Part shown: piece after piece, positions 1 to 12,436 of the stretch | Numbering within the stretch: position 1 is the stretch's first letter | Layout of the letters: each line of letters begins with the position of its first letter | From: Chamaea fasciata | Lineage: Eukaryota > Chordata > Aves > Passeriformes > Sylviidae | Length of the DNA stretch: 64,000 bases | Direction: 5' to 3' | Assembly (NCBI GenBank): GCA_029207755.1 | Contig: JARCOQ010000001.1 | Span: 92,615,637-92,679,636 of the forward strand | The notes under the pieces: model-generated | Seen by the model: the letters and a program-made list of their open reading frames with translations, nothing else | Told to the model about the DNA's origin: nothing | Databases searched by the model: none | Program-made: the position numbers and the translations under genes

Positions 1-2517
1 TTCCCTGATATCTTCATTAGTGTTTTCCTGTGAATTTCCTTGGTGCTCTGGATGAATACTTTAAATAGCAGTGGCATGTGCACATTTGCTGACAGTCCAC
101 TAGGCCAAATAACACATAGTTTAAAATTGAGGGTATTGTGTTCTTTCTTGCATGGTATTTTCTTGTAGGCTTTTTTTGAGCCACGACTAAAGTGTTTGCT
201 GTTTCTAAAAACAATTTACAGCTGTTCATATTAGCAAACTTTAAAAAAACATGCGGGGTGAGTGCTTGCAAGATTGCAAGATTTCTTGGTCACACTAATT
301 AGTTGTATACAGACACTCCGTTTTGGAATCTTACTGGACATCTAACAGGCCAGAGATTAAATGTTCAAAAGCAGATGCATTATGTTGGATGACGGATATC
401 AAAATCAAAGTTGATGGAATTGAGTTGCTTTAGGAATGGGACTTCAGGTCCTTTTCACAATTTTACCTTTGATGTTTCAAGGTGGCTGAACACTTGTGTA
501 CAGTTTTTTAGTGTCGCTGAGACTTGGTTTTAGGTACAGCTATTTAACCTCTGGCAATCACAGAGAACTTTATAGTTCTTGGCTTCATGAAGGATGATGA
601 TCTGCTGGGGAATGACTGTTTTATCAGTAGAAATGCAGAAGTGGCTGTAGCTCTGTTTGTCTGCCCAGTCTCCTTTAAAGCTTCAGTTCTGTGGGTGATA
701 CATTATCAGGCCCATTCCTGTTTCCTGTTTATATAGGGTCTGGCTTTGATGCGAGTACAACAGATTAAGAAGCAGAAGCAGAGTTCCTGTTTTAGTACTT
801 TCTCATCAAGATGTATATAAGTCCAGTGACACTGTGCTGACAATTATTGAAAACATCAGACTGGCGAGCACATACTTTTACATCAGCACCAAAGATTTAA
901 AGGCATACAACCTCAGCAGCAGCCCCACTAGTTCATCTTTCATCAAAGCTACAGATTAGGAAGAAGTTTTGTATTTTGTTTTACATGGGTTTTAAACTAA
1001 GGAAAATCATTCTGAAAAGGCTGATTTGTCTGTACAAGAGAATTAAAAAAATAATTCCTGCTTTAAATTAAGTCCACAGTTTCGTCTGAATTCCATTAAT
1101 CAACCAAAAGGATCTGGAAACTTGCCTTTTTATGGCAATTTCTTAGTTGCATTTTGCATTACAAAGTGATATGATTTCCTTGCACTTTCAATGTCTTTGG
1201 CAAAGTTTCTTGCCATTATCTTTTACTATGCTTTTTTTCTGGATACATTATAATTCTCCTCACTACTGAGCTCCTCCTCCCTGGGATTGGGATAGAGCAA
1301 CCTGTTGCCTTGACTCTTGCCACTCTTGCTAATTATTTCTTTTGGTAGCTCAAAATTTTGGTTTCAGTGTGGAATCTGGTTATTCCCTGGAAAATGTTGT
1401 CAGTGTGTCACCTGGTACAGCAGTACACCTCCAGCAGAATGATCTGCAAACCATGTATACTTCTTATTCAAAGACAGACAATAGAAAAACACTTATGGTG
1501 AAATAATAACAATCATCATCCTCATCATCATTATTATTTGCATTTGTAAATAAGCCTAACTTAAGTGGTAAGTGCTAAGGCTTTTGCACAAAGATGTGTA
1601 GTTATTCAGAGTAAGCCTGTGAAAATTCTGCAAGAAAGTGAGCTCTAAAGGAAGTTCCAGCTTCTTGGAAACTCATGCTGGCAGATCAAGACAATTTTTC
1701 CCTTAGTCTGTGGCGTCTCTTGGGAAAAGTTTTGTTATGACCCTACTCCACATTGACTTTTCCGGAGTTAAGTTCCCAAGCTGAGTATAAATACCAAAGT
1801 GTGTATTGCAATGCAACTTGTCTGTAGTAACAATCCCAGGTAACCCTGGAAAACTAACTCAGTTCTTTCCCCCAGCAAGAGTGGCTGTAAAACTCAGGTG
1901 CTAAGGGTACTCTTTTCAAGCTACACCTTGCGTTAGCAAGTTTGCTAGTCTTCTAGTTTAATTGGTATGTGAACTTAGCACGCCAATTTATGAGTTGCTG
2001 ATGTTTATAAACTCCTATTATTTTCTATTTGCCTTGTTTGGGAGTTTCATCAAGAAATATTACAAATGTCTACACATATGAATTCCGTAACACACAATAT
2101 AATCTAGTAACAGTACCCATGGTAACTACAGCATCTTACCAATAAGAGAAAGCTAATACTTTCAGCTCTTTGAATAATCATTTTTCTGTCTATTTATGTT
2201 TTAGAACTGGCTATATTTAATTTATGCTCTGGTATTTACGGTGTTAATGACTATGTGTTTCTTTCTGCTACTTATGGCTGTGTTACTTACATTTACCTGA
2301 TGAACCAGAATGTTTAGAAAACAGAGCATAATCTGGTATAAAAGTATTCCCATCAGAAAAGGTTTAGTTGTCAAATGTTAAAACTAAACAAGAAGTAATT
2401 GTGTTTAAGAATTAAACCAGGACTTGCACTTGCTAAGGTACAATGCACATTGGAACTGCTGAACCCAGTGGTGGACTGGTTTATTCTTACATTAGTTTTG
2501 AAGTTATTAGCTCTTGA
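1..2517. other. AT-rich DNA without recognisable genes
   Basis: Read on both strands, this stretch has only short open frames, the longest 84 codons near the left edge on minus, with no recognisable domain. One short CAT-type microsatellite lies inside it. A minus-strand segment at about 2295-2330 has a donor-like CAG/GTAAAT and a moderate acceptor, but at 36 bp it is too weak to call. I see no tRNA, rRNA or known mobile element. Confidence 0.6.
1509..1540. repeat. Short CAT/ATT trinucleotide-rich tract
   Basis: The tract runs as imperfect ATC and ATT triplets with one interruption (CCTCATC). It is a simple sequence repeat with no evidence of function. Confidence 0.7.
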
Positions 2518-2597
2518 AAAAAAAATCCACCAAAACAACAGCAAAAGAACAAACAACAACAAAAACCCCCAAAAAACCCCAAAATAAAAACCACACA
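2518..2597. repeat. A/C-rich low-complexity tract
   Basis: Runs of A alternate with C-containing units such as CAACAACAAAAA and CCCCCAAAAAACCCC. It is simple low-complexity DNA that keeps frames open on both strands and produces a spurious lysine/asparagine-rich frame on plus and a phenylalanine/leucine-rich one on minus. Confidence 0.8.
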
Positions 2598-5500
2598 CTT
2601 TAAAGTGAAGAGTGTTTATTAAGCTGAGTTTGCTGTCTTTACTGAGGCACCATGTCACTTCTTTCATGGAACTTTCATTGTCCCCACCCATCCCCAGTAA
2701 AATCAGTGGAATTTAGCTTTTTTAACAAAGGGCTCACAACTGATTTTTGTTTAAAAATCATGCTTACTGCATTTGCTTGTGGAAAAATAGACCTTCAGTA
2801 GGGTTTTTTAGGTATGTGGTGTGAAAGCAAATCTCACCATAGTAACTTGAGGTGATATATCTATTTTATAATCTCCCTACCAATGAAAAACACGTAAGGA
2901 ATCTCTGTGAACACATCATATTGTGGTGTTTATGTGTTATCAATCAACAGATCTGAGAAAACTGTATATTGGTCAGTATAATTCCTAAATTTATTATTTA
3001 GGACTCCTGAAATATCAGGAGTTTGATTTTACTTTGCATGTCAAATTTTTGACACCTGACATGTCAGGGACTTGCAAGGTGACTGAAGAATCAAATTCTT
3101 CTCCAGATAAACCCTTATAATTTCTGTGCATTACACAAGTATATTCGTGGGGATAAATGCCTTAGAGGGGCTTTAAACTGTATAGAGGAGCCTAATAGGA
3201 TTTAAAAGCTGTAAAGTTGGTTAGTAGAGTTTATAGCCTACTTGGATGGCTATGGTCGGTATTTTTTTTTCAGGCCAAGGTCAATGGTATAAATGGTGCT
3301 GTAAAAACTGCCTGTGAAAAACAGTAAAGCACACCAGTGACTGAGACAAGGCACTTTCAACAAATATTTGTGTTTGCAAAGTAAACTTTTAGAGCTGGGG
3401 CAGAAAAGTGGAAGACACCTTTTGCCAGATCTAGACTACAGCTCTTGAGTTTGGGTTGAAATTTTATTTTTAAAAAATTTCTTTCTCATAATGTCACTCT
3501 TGAGAATTTTTTTCAGTTGTCTAGGAACTATAGTTGGTGATGAAAAGAGGGTGTTTGCTTGCCTGCATTTTTTGAGCTAGTGTCTCTGGGTGCAAAATGA
3601 GACTTGTTTTTCTGAAGTGGATTGTATAAAAATTTCTACTTGGTGCCACTTACTGCCGCAGTCACGAGGCCACTTAACACACAGCTTGTGACCAACTGCT
3701 TCCAAAAGGAATGGAAATGTCACAAGCCAATTATTGCAACGCATAAATTACATAGTGCAATGAGACCATACCTGCATTCCAAGAGTGTAAGGAGGTGGGG
3801 GCTTCCCTTTTGAAACTCTGTGGTTACCTTGCTTAATTACTTGTCTGTCCTCCACAAGAGGAGCCATGGGGTTTAGCTGGTCCTTGTATGGTGCCTATGG
3901 GCAGCCACTGGCAGCAGGCATTGCCAGCACTTTGCAGCCAGTGTTAAGAAATTCTAGTTACCAGCACTTGGAACTGGGTAAACTGAGCCTTCAGCTGTGT
4001 ATCTGAACACTGCAGCCATCTGACCCTGCTCCAGAGGTCCTCTTCACCCTCTTGATACAAGTGCATGTTGAATTCCAGTCAGACAAGAAATGTAGACTGG
4101 GAGGCTGGGCCTGTGCCAAGCCTTGTTTGGCATGCTCAGGGTCAGGCTGTTACAGGGGGGCCCTCGGCCAGCGGGGAGTGGCTGGAATGGTGAGTAAACA
4201 CAGTCAGCATGCAGATAGTGTTTATGCCAAGTTTGATTTTTTCCAATATTTTTTTCCACAGGGCAGGGTTTTATTCTGCTTTAAACCCAACCCAGTCTCC
4301 ATGAGGGTCTCCAGTATTGCTTCTCTCCCTAATATCTGTGGGCGATTTCATAAAGAGAAGGTGGTAGTTCCCAGGCAAATCATAGTCCTTACAAGACATG
4401 GTTAATACAGTGGCTTTTCTCTAACAAGAGATGAACTTCTGCTCCCATCTCATGACCACTTACCACATTTGCTGTTCTCCCTCTTTTCATGCAGAATGTA
4501 AATATCATGGCAATGTGCATGTAATAAATCTTACAGAGCTTTAATAGTTTGTGTGGTGCTGTATACACAGAAATGGAGTAGCCAGGAGATAAGAAATGTA
4601 ACTATATCGTAACTGTGCCATCACTACTGGAAAGCTCTTGCTTCAATGGATTTAGCAGCATGTAACATAAGCTTTTTCTGCTCTGATCAGGCATTGTATC
4701 TTGAACACAACAATAGAAAAAAAAAATAAAATGAAAATTTAGAAAGCCCAACCGCAACAGCATACCACCTCTCTTTTTAACAGAGAGATAGAAAAAGCTT
4801 TTCTCCTTGGCTGTTCTAGTTACTTCAGAAGAGATTCAAGAAATTACAGTTTTATTGTTTTAGGCAGGAGATAGAAACCAACAAACTGAGCAGCCCCAAC
4901 AAACTGTCCATAGATGAAGGAAAAAAGAATTAAAATAGCATTTTAAAAAAGAAAAACAAATTCCAAACCTTATTAATCCCTTGCAACATACCTCTAGGCA
5001 GGGCTAAGGCCCTTTTTCCCCCACATAAGTCTTTTTCCAAGTAGGGAGGGGCAGAGTGGCCGGCAGAGTTTGGCAAACTATTCCATTGCTTTGGAGCACA
5101 TTTAGCCCTCAGTTTCATAAGCATCATGAGCCGCTTCAGTTTTAAGCTTCAGAGTTTTGTATATGTAATTGGTATTCTATAAATAAATATGACAAATGGG
5201 ATATATTTTATTAGCAATGATTTGCTGAAGTTTGTTATTGTGCAAAGGTATAGATTTAGATATATATTTTTGCTTACTATTAAATATTCAGAGCCTGAGT
5301 TACACGAGATAGTTTGTATTTAAAGCATGGGATATTTTTCCTCTGTGCTGGCTTTTACTGTAGACCAGAGAAAGAACTTGGCAGTGTTTGTTTATCATTT
5401 CTGGAATATATCTAAACTTCCTAAAGCGCATGTTTTCCAGATGCTAAAATGAGGGCACCCAGCGTTTGAGGTTTTTATTTTTATCCAGCAGTGATGGTGT

Positions 5501-6117
5501 TGGAACGAGTGATGTTCAGTCAATAAGCTACATTTTCCTTTTTTCCGAGGTAGCTGTAAGTGTATTATATAGGGAAGAGAACTGCAAATGTGTGAACTGC
5601 AGTTCGCATGCGAAACAATTGTCACAGCTCCTAATGCCAAGGGCAACAGACCAGAGTAAGCACAGCTGGAACAAAATAGAAATTAGGAAGAAGAAAAAAG
5701 GAGTGGGCTCTGCCTTAAAATCAGTACGCAGTGACCCTTGTAAATATGAAATAACCCATAAAAGAGCTTGTGTTGCAACACCTATTTGGGCAACCACATG
5801 GAATTAACATATTTGCGTATCTCAAGAGGTTGTTAATTTTTAAGATTTACGTTTTTGCTCTGCTTGGTGTCATATATGCTGTCCTCAGCTGAGTGTTATT
5901 GTGCTGCATAATATTTGTCATGTTTGTTGGAAAAGTTTAATTGAGCAAGTTTAAGCCATGGATAAATATCAAATGTATTCTGTGGCTAAGTTTTGGGTTT
6001 GTATTAGATACAGCATTTTAAGTTCTAGACATAAAACTATGTAACGTTCTCTAATGGCTCTTAAAGGAAACCACAGACTGTTTCTCAAGTTGATTATACA
6101 GGGAGTCGCTCCAAGGG
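2598..6117. other. Intergenic or intronic DNA, no gene seen
   Basis: This is mostly AT-rich. A more GC-rich patch lies at about 4080-4200; it ends in an ATG/GTGAGT donor-like site at 4191, but the upstream acceptors are poor, so I do not call an exon. Open frames of 60-117 codons occur on both strands over the same bases and show no family signature. Confidence 0.55.
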
Positions 6118-6432
6118 ACTTGGTGCTGCAGCCCTTGGAGTCAATAGCTGAGCTCCCATGGATTTTTGTGGTGCAGTCACGGCGCGCTCTGCCTTGCACA
6201 GGAGCCAGCTGAAGTCAGCCCTCGTGCTCCGTCAGACAGTTCAAAGGGAGCAAAGCTGTCATCATCGCTGGCAAGCCCGAGGGGTAACGCGAGGACAGGG
6301 CGAGGCTGCCAGAGCAGCTCCCGGCGCTGAACTCTCCCAGGTCACTCCTCGAGCACTCGCTTCAGCGAGGCACAGGCAGTGGCTGGGATGAGCACCCAGC
6401 CTCCCGGGGCTCTGGCTGGTGGGCTCAGAACA
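6118..6432. promoter_or_regulatory. Small GC/CpG-rich patch, candidate regulatory element
   Basis: GC content rises sharply above the flanks and CpG dinucleotides cluster (for example ACGGCGCGCTC at about 6179, then CCGAGGGG, AACGCGAGG and CCGGCGC). The open frame across it is 77 codons and unlike any family I know. A CpG-rich patch in otherwise CpG-poor DNA suggests an enhancer, an unmethylated element or a weak promoter. No TATA or initiator pattern stands out. The function is inference only. Confidence 0.35.
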
Positions 6433-8319
6433 GCACTGGCCTTCAGGGCTTGTGTGCTGGGAGCTGTGGGTTGTGTTTCCAAAGGCGAGCTTTTCTTATG
6501 TGCTTATTCCATCTGAACTTCAGGAGTTTCAAGCATGTGCTTATGTGCTGGGGTGTGTAGACACTGTGAAACTGTTGTTGGCCGAAGAGTGCTGGTGGTG
6601 CAGATGGAAGGGATGTTGATACCATTTCTGCAAGGTCTTGTACCTGCATTTGAGGTGAAAGCTCACCACATGCTCTGTGCACACACATGATCTCAAAAGG
6701 AGCCCTGCTGAAAATTTACCTTTGCTGCTGTCACACAAAGTGACTAAAAACCCAGCTCATGCATTTTCATTTAAATATAGTCTTTCCAGCCCATGTATTA
6801 TTCAAAGAAACGTTATCTTATGGAGAGTCCTATTATTCAACTGATTGCATTAAATGTTGGCATAAACCTTTAGGGTAAAGAAGTAGTTATTCTCCTCCAC
6901 CATGCCTATACTATGTAATATTTTATGAAAAAAAAACCCTATGTGTGTGTGTGGTGTGTGCATGTTGCCTGTGTGGGGAATATGTGATCTCACAGCACAT
7001 GATAAATCTTGAAGCATTCAGTAGTGGTTCTGTGATAGGCAGGCTCACTCAGGGTATGCTTTTTCTTTGACAGTGCCACGTAGCAGTGCCTTGATTAATG
7101 TTATTACTCTAAGGAATATAAAAAAAAAAAAAGAAAAAATCCAGCAGAGCAAGAAAATTATTGTTACAATAAAAGCCATTCAAATGAACATGCTTATTAA
7201 CATACCTCTCAATTGCACAGAGACTAAAAGACACAGAGTGTGTTCTCCTCTTCCACGTTGCTCTGCATATTTTGTCATTATGCTGCAGAGCTGTCGCGAC
7301 TGCTGTCTCCTGGTTATGATTTTCAAATCCCAGTTGATGATTATTACCTTTGGCTCAGACAGTTGTAAAAGGCCGGTGCTGTACCTGCATACATTTCCAT
7401 GCTGCTCTGATATCAGTGATGTGCATTGCAATGTGGAGGGGCATGGGGGCTGGAAGGGAGCTGTGAGAGAAGAAGAAAGAGGGTGTCATGCAAGAAATAA
7501 TTTTTTCAATACATTTTCCTGGTATGTCAGGTCAACATTTAAAATACACTAGAAAGCCCACAGACCAGAAACACATCACATGGATGCCTTGCATTTCTGC
7601 AAGGCCTCTTATGCTGCCACGTTGAACTAACAAGCATCCTAAAACCTCCTGTGAGGAAATAAAAAATGTAGGATTCATGGATAAAGGGCATTCAGTGACC
7701 TCAGGTAAAATGGAAGAGTGGATAAGGTGCAGAATTTCCTCCAGATTCTGCTGGAAACTGTATCTTTGCAGGGAAAGATTTTTCCTGGGCTGTGTAGGGT
7801 AACACAAAAGATGAAGAGATTGTAGTAGGTATGCCTTGTGGCAATGGCGAACTAAAATCTGCAAAACTACTCAGGTATGCTCAAGGACCATAAATGTAAA
7901 CACAAGTAGAAAATTAATATGTAATTAATGAAAGAGCTATAGGACCCCTGATATTCCTCATTATGTTTTCTGACACTGTTCGGTCTATCTCTTCTTTCTC
8001 CCATCTTCACCTGCTCTCCACATAGTCATCTTTCCTTTTGGTATCTTCTCTTCTGCCGTAGCATCCACCCATAACTTCACAAGTTCCCTTTTCCCTCAGT
8101 CCCAGTGCCTCTCACTTGGTTTATTGGGCCCCACTCTCAAAAGGGAAGCATTTTTAAAGTCTTTGTTCATAGATGATTGTCCAAAATGAGCCTAAGGCAC
8201 ACAAAAATTGGTTCGGAGCAATGGGTACACAGCGGTGTGCAGTGTTGTGCACGCTGGTGAATACGCAATACCTGGTGCTTGTATTATTTATTATGTAAAT
8301 ACATCTGTGGAAAATACAG
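6433..8319. other. No gene seen; short TG repeat
   Basis: This is AT-rich DNA with a short TG/GTG run at about 6942-6962 and an A-rich stretch at 7119-7139. The longest frame here is 161 codons on plus (7067-7552); it starts in the A-rich tract, is rich in lysine and cysteine without pattern, and overlaps an open frame on minus. I consider it noncoding. Confidence 0.55.
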
Positions 8320-8760
8320 TGTCAGCCCCTTTTGGACCGGGATACTGAGCGGGCTGGATATTTGCGAACAATGCGAGTCGTACCCTTTCCCTCTGTGAGC
8401 GAGGATGTTTGCTCAGACTGCAGCATTGTTTTGGGTTTGGCGGGGGCTGGGAGCGGAGCACAGGAAGCGGCTGCACCCTGACAGCTGTCATTTCCCCTGC
8501 CCGTGACTCCCGTCTGCTGCCAGCTGCCAGCTCCGGGACACGCCGCTCGGGCTCCGCCACGGCAGACTCTGCCGCTGACTCACAGCCACGGAGCCTTCTG
8601 CGGCTACCTGGTCCTCTGTGCTGCTCCCCGCAAATGATAAGGTCGTGATAATTAACTCATCGGAGGCTCTTTCCCAATCCTCCGCTCGGATTAGGGGGTG
8701 TGTGTTCCCACTGAGTCAGTAAACGACGGCAGCCGGGGATGTCTCAAGCGGACGGTGGGG
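8320..8760. promoter_or_regulatory. GC-rich candidate enhancer or promoter element
   Basis: The patch is CpG-enriched relative to the flanks. It contains a perfect 12-bp palindrome, TGACAGCTGTCA, at 8479-8490, which combines an E-box (CAGCTG) with two mirrored MEIS/TGIF-type half sites (TGACAG). An AP-1/MAF-like CTGACTCA follows at about 8574-8581, homeodomain-like ATAATTAACTCA at about 8648, and a TGAGTCA AP-1 site at about 8711-8717. The assignments rest on motif knowledge of these factor families. There is no credible coding frame. Activity is inferred. Confidence 0.45.
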
Positions 8761-8994
8761 AGCTGGGCAGAAGCTGCTTTTCCAGCAGGATGCAAAGGAG
8801 ATCCTGGTAGACAGATGGCTGGCTGCCCGGTTTGCAGTGTGTCCTTTCAGACCTCGGTCTCAGTTCCTCCCCCCTGTAAAAGCACTCATTATGTTTTGTC
8901 ACTCGAAACATTAGTTTGTTTTAATGCACTGCAACCTCACTTACATTTAGCAGTCTCTTTCTGCTTGTTTTATGGGGCTCCACTGTGTTTGGAA

Positions 8995-9215
8995 ATGAAT
9001 TAAAGCATCTGAAAGGCTTGGCAGTTTCATTAGAGAAGGACGGTCCAATCCAAATTAGTGTAACTCACTTAAAATTGAAGCAAAATGTTTTAACGAGAGT
9101 GATCTGATAAATATTGGCTTAAACTAATTGGATTTTCAATAGACAAATTACTGCATTTTTCTCATTACTTAGTGCTCTGTAAGGCTTTCACATAGTATGT
9201 GAGAGTTCAGTTCCC
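8995..9215. promoter_or_regulatory. Candidate conserved noncoding element with mirrored homeodomain sites
   Basis: This AT-rich segment is dense in homeodomain cores. AATCCAAATTAGT at 9047-9059 is mirrored by ACTAATTGGATT at 9123-9134, identical apart from one inserted A and separated by about 63 bp. No frame of note crosses it. The texture is like deeply conserved enhancer DNA, but no alignment was available to prove conservation. Confidence 0.35.
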
Positions 9216-9494
9216 TGCTATGGAGCGGAGAAGGATGAGTGAAATCACTGACTGAAGATGCTTTCCAGGTCTTTGGAGGCTGGACGGCTCAGATGTTGGC
9301 TCAGCCCTCCAGGCAGCTCAGCCTGTCAGGTGTTGCCATTTACTGTTGGTTTTTACAGGGGTTTGCTGATCCTCATGCTCATTGCACGTGTGAGATGATC
9401 GGCAGGCTGCCACTGGCCTCTCCAAAAAAGGTGCTCACCAAGATAAGCACAGCATAAAGCCTCTTATGTTATGTGTAGCGCTATCTGAGTTTTG

Positions 9495-9640
9495 TTTATT
9501 TGGGGGGGTTTGGTTTTTGTTTTTGCTTTTGTTTCATTTTTTTTGTTTTGATTTGAGTTTTTGTTTATGTTGTTTTTGTTTGGTTGGTTAGTTGGTTTTG
9601 TTTTGTTTTGCTGTGTGCTTTGTTTTGTTTTTAAATAAGC
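9495..9640. repeat. T/G-rich low-complexity tract
   Basis: The tract is about 145 bp of T runs broken by single or double G (TTTTG, TTTTTG and GGTT units, with GTTGGTTGGTTAGTTGG near 9577-9593). Translated on minus it gives an asparagine/lysine/threonine-rich frame that is an artefact of composition. Confidence 0.85.
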
Positions 9641-12405
9641 AAAAGCAATCCTTATCTCCATGTAATTTCCAAGGACAGAAAACCATGTGTGTCTTTTCAA
9701 AGTGAACTTCCATATTATAATATGCTATTACTTAAAACCAAATGTGATCTAAATAAATACTCAATTGTTGCATTTTTTTTTCTTTAAAAAGTTTTATTAT
9801 CCCCACTTGAATAATTGAAAATAGAAAAATAGAAATTGGAAAAGAAGTAGGGATTCTTAAAACCTTATCTGATGTTGGGAGCACCATCACTTGACTCCTT
9901 CCAAAGCATGCTTTCTGAAAAGACCTGGCATGCATTTATTTGATTCCTGGTACTCGTTCAATTCTCCTTTCTTGAATGTTAAAGCCAATGTGCTATGGAG
10001 AAAGGAGCTGCTCCTCTAAAAGGTACTCAGTATGGTACAAGAACATGGGGCCTGAGAAGTGAAACACCTTCTTGTTCCTTAGTACTGAAAAGTTTGTATA
10101 AGCAGCAACAGTTACAATGTATTTTAGTGGCTGTGTGGTAGGAAATTGCATGTGGATGCAATTAGATAATATCGACAGTCACAATGGTGGGTGTGCAAAC
10201 AATACCATGATGTTCTTCTGTCTAACTTCCTGTCTGGGAAAAAGTAGAGATAAAAAAATGGAGTGGTGCTGTGAGGACCAGTGCTCCATTTATTTTTCTA
10301 ATGCAAAATACCCTACAGCAGGGCATGTCTATGGGATAGGTGTTCTCTCAGTTCAGGAGAATCAGTAGCTGCCTGCGTGGCTAAGGCATACATGTATGTA
10401 TTTTTACAGGGCAGATTTGATATATCTCATATACAAACTTGACCACACCAGGTCCAGTACCCAAACTGAAAATGGTTTCAGTCAGTGCACTGAATTTCCA
10501 TGTGATTATGATGGTGTGCTTATTTTTTGTTACCTTTTGAATAGATAATTTAAAATTGCTCTCTGTAGGGATGTTCTCTCTGCCTGTCTGCCTATCAATC
10601 TTTTTATCTGAATGCAGAAGTATTTGATTAGTGTATTTAAAGTAATAAAGATGTCAACAGTAGTGTCATATTGATTGATGTTAATTATAAGTCTTTAATG
10701 GCTCTTCTGGTTTGGCCACTCTCCTTGCAGATTGTGATTTTATGGTTAAAATAATGCCCTGCTGTCCACACACTCGGTCATAAATTGTGGTCTATCTTTC
10801 TTTAATGACTTTGCATGCAGTGGTATAATCCCAATAACATACATTATCTTTGTAAAAGGAAGGCAGTGACTTTCATAGAGGTGATGGATGGATTTATAAG
10901 GACTAGCTAACGGACTGGCTGGGATCACACCAGAGGCAAAGCTGATTGTTCTGCTCATGCATTGCCATAAGCACAAACACTAGGCAGGCAGTTGTGGATA
11001 AGTGATTATTTTCATTCAGTTCCTCTCTTTCCACTCCATATCATCAGTAAAGAAAAGGCTGAGATGTGAATCAGTCTCATATCAAAAAGCTAACTCCTTA
11101 GTAATTAAGTAAAAAAATCCCTAGGCATCTGTTGGCTATACTGAACAAAATATAATGCAGATTCTTGCTTCATGGGCATTCTCTTTAAAGTAACGAATGA
11201 ATCCATATAAATCTATCCTTGCAGAGGCATATTGCTTCAATGAGGAAAATTCTACAGCCCTGAGAGAGGTCTCACCATTTCTGGGGGAGTTTAATCATTT
11301 TACATGCATGTGAAAAGTGAAATATCAGGGGACCATGTGGGAATGTGTTCAGGGATACCCACATATGTATGGATGTGTGCCATGTTGCACGTGCTCCTTT
11401 TTAAGTAGATTCACTATAGCGATTCTGAAACACCACTTTATTGCTTCTCTATCCATAATTGGCTCAGTGGAGCTCCAGCACAGCATGGAGAATCCCATCA
11501 TGCTGTGTTCATAGAGATAGGTGCACGCAGAAACCTTCAGAGCAGTCTGTGCCCTACGGGGCCTGGGATATAACTAGTGAACCAGGCTGAAAAGCTGGAT
11601 GTTTCCTTGCCACTGAAAAGTTGGCAATAGAAGTTAATTTGGAAAAGACACAGTTACAGAAAGTAATTTCTTGGAACACTTATCCTGGCCTCTACTGCTT
11701 GGTAGCCCACTGTAGTTATACTGTGGTGCATGATCAACAGCACAGAAGTCCAAGGAAATTAATAGTAAGGAATAGACATTGTTTTGGTGTTTTTGTTTGT
11801 TTTTTTGCTGGAATAAGATGGGACTCATAAAATTAGTGCTGAGAGGAACTGTAGCACAAACAATGGTAAAATATATGATAAAATTTGGAAGCATTTGGAC
11901 TCTATTGCAGCCATGCCTCCTATGAGTAGATGCCTTATACAGCTGCTGCTTGATGAGTTGCTTTCTAAATAAACCTGATTACTATTTGTTTATTAAGATA
12001 GAAAGCTGTATCACTTTTCCACAGAACAGCAGTATGGATATGCTTAAATGTAGCAAGAAAGTTAACAAATAAAAAAAAATATTCCCCCAAGCTCAAGCCA
12101 GAGCAGGATAACAGCATTTGCATAAAGGTCTTTTAGTCTCTTGCCACCAAATATTACTAGTATTAATTTTTCTCACTCTGAAAAAGCAGTGAAATTTTCC
12201 CATATTGTGAAATGTGTGCTTCCAGAAGTCACATCAGCTGGACAGCATCTGGGTGGCAGATGAGCTGGGCAGGCAGCTGTACTTGCAACTTTGGAGTTAC
12301 TTTTGGTTCTGTCATGAGAGACCTTGTTGGTGGGTGATGGAGCACATTGCTCATATGAATCTTTTGGGCTGGTGTTGTTTTGGGATGTGGTGACGTCTTT
12401 AAGCT
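9641..12405. other. No gene seen
   Basis: This is AT-rich single-copy-looking DNA with several frames of 60-86 codons, none recognisable. I see no element of a known repeat family, no strong splice-bounded segment and no CpG cluster. Confidence 0.6.
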
Positions 12406-12436
12406 GGGGGGGGTTTGGCTTTTTTTTTTTTTTTAA
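12406..12436. repeat. G-run plus poly-T low-complexity tract
   Basis: A GGGGGGG run is followed by GTTTGGC and a T run of about 16. A related A/C-rich tract lies at about 12594-12632. Both are simple repeats. Confidence 0.7.

Noticed and set aside
7067..7552. 161-codon plus-strand frame
   Set aside because: It starts in an A-rich low-complexity tract, shows no domain and overlaps an open minus-strand frame.
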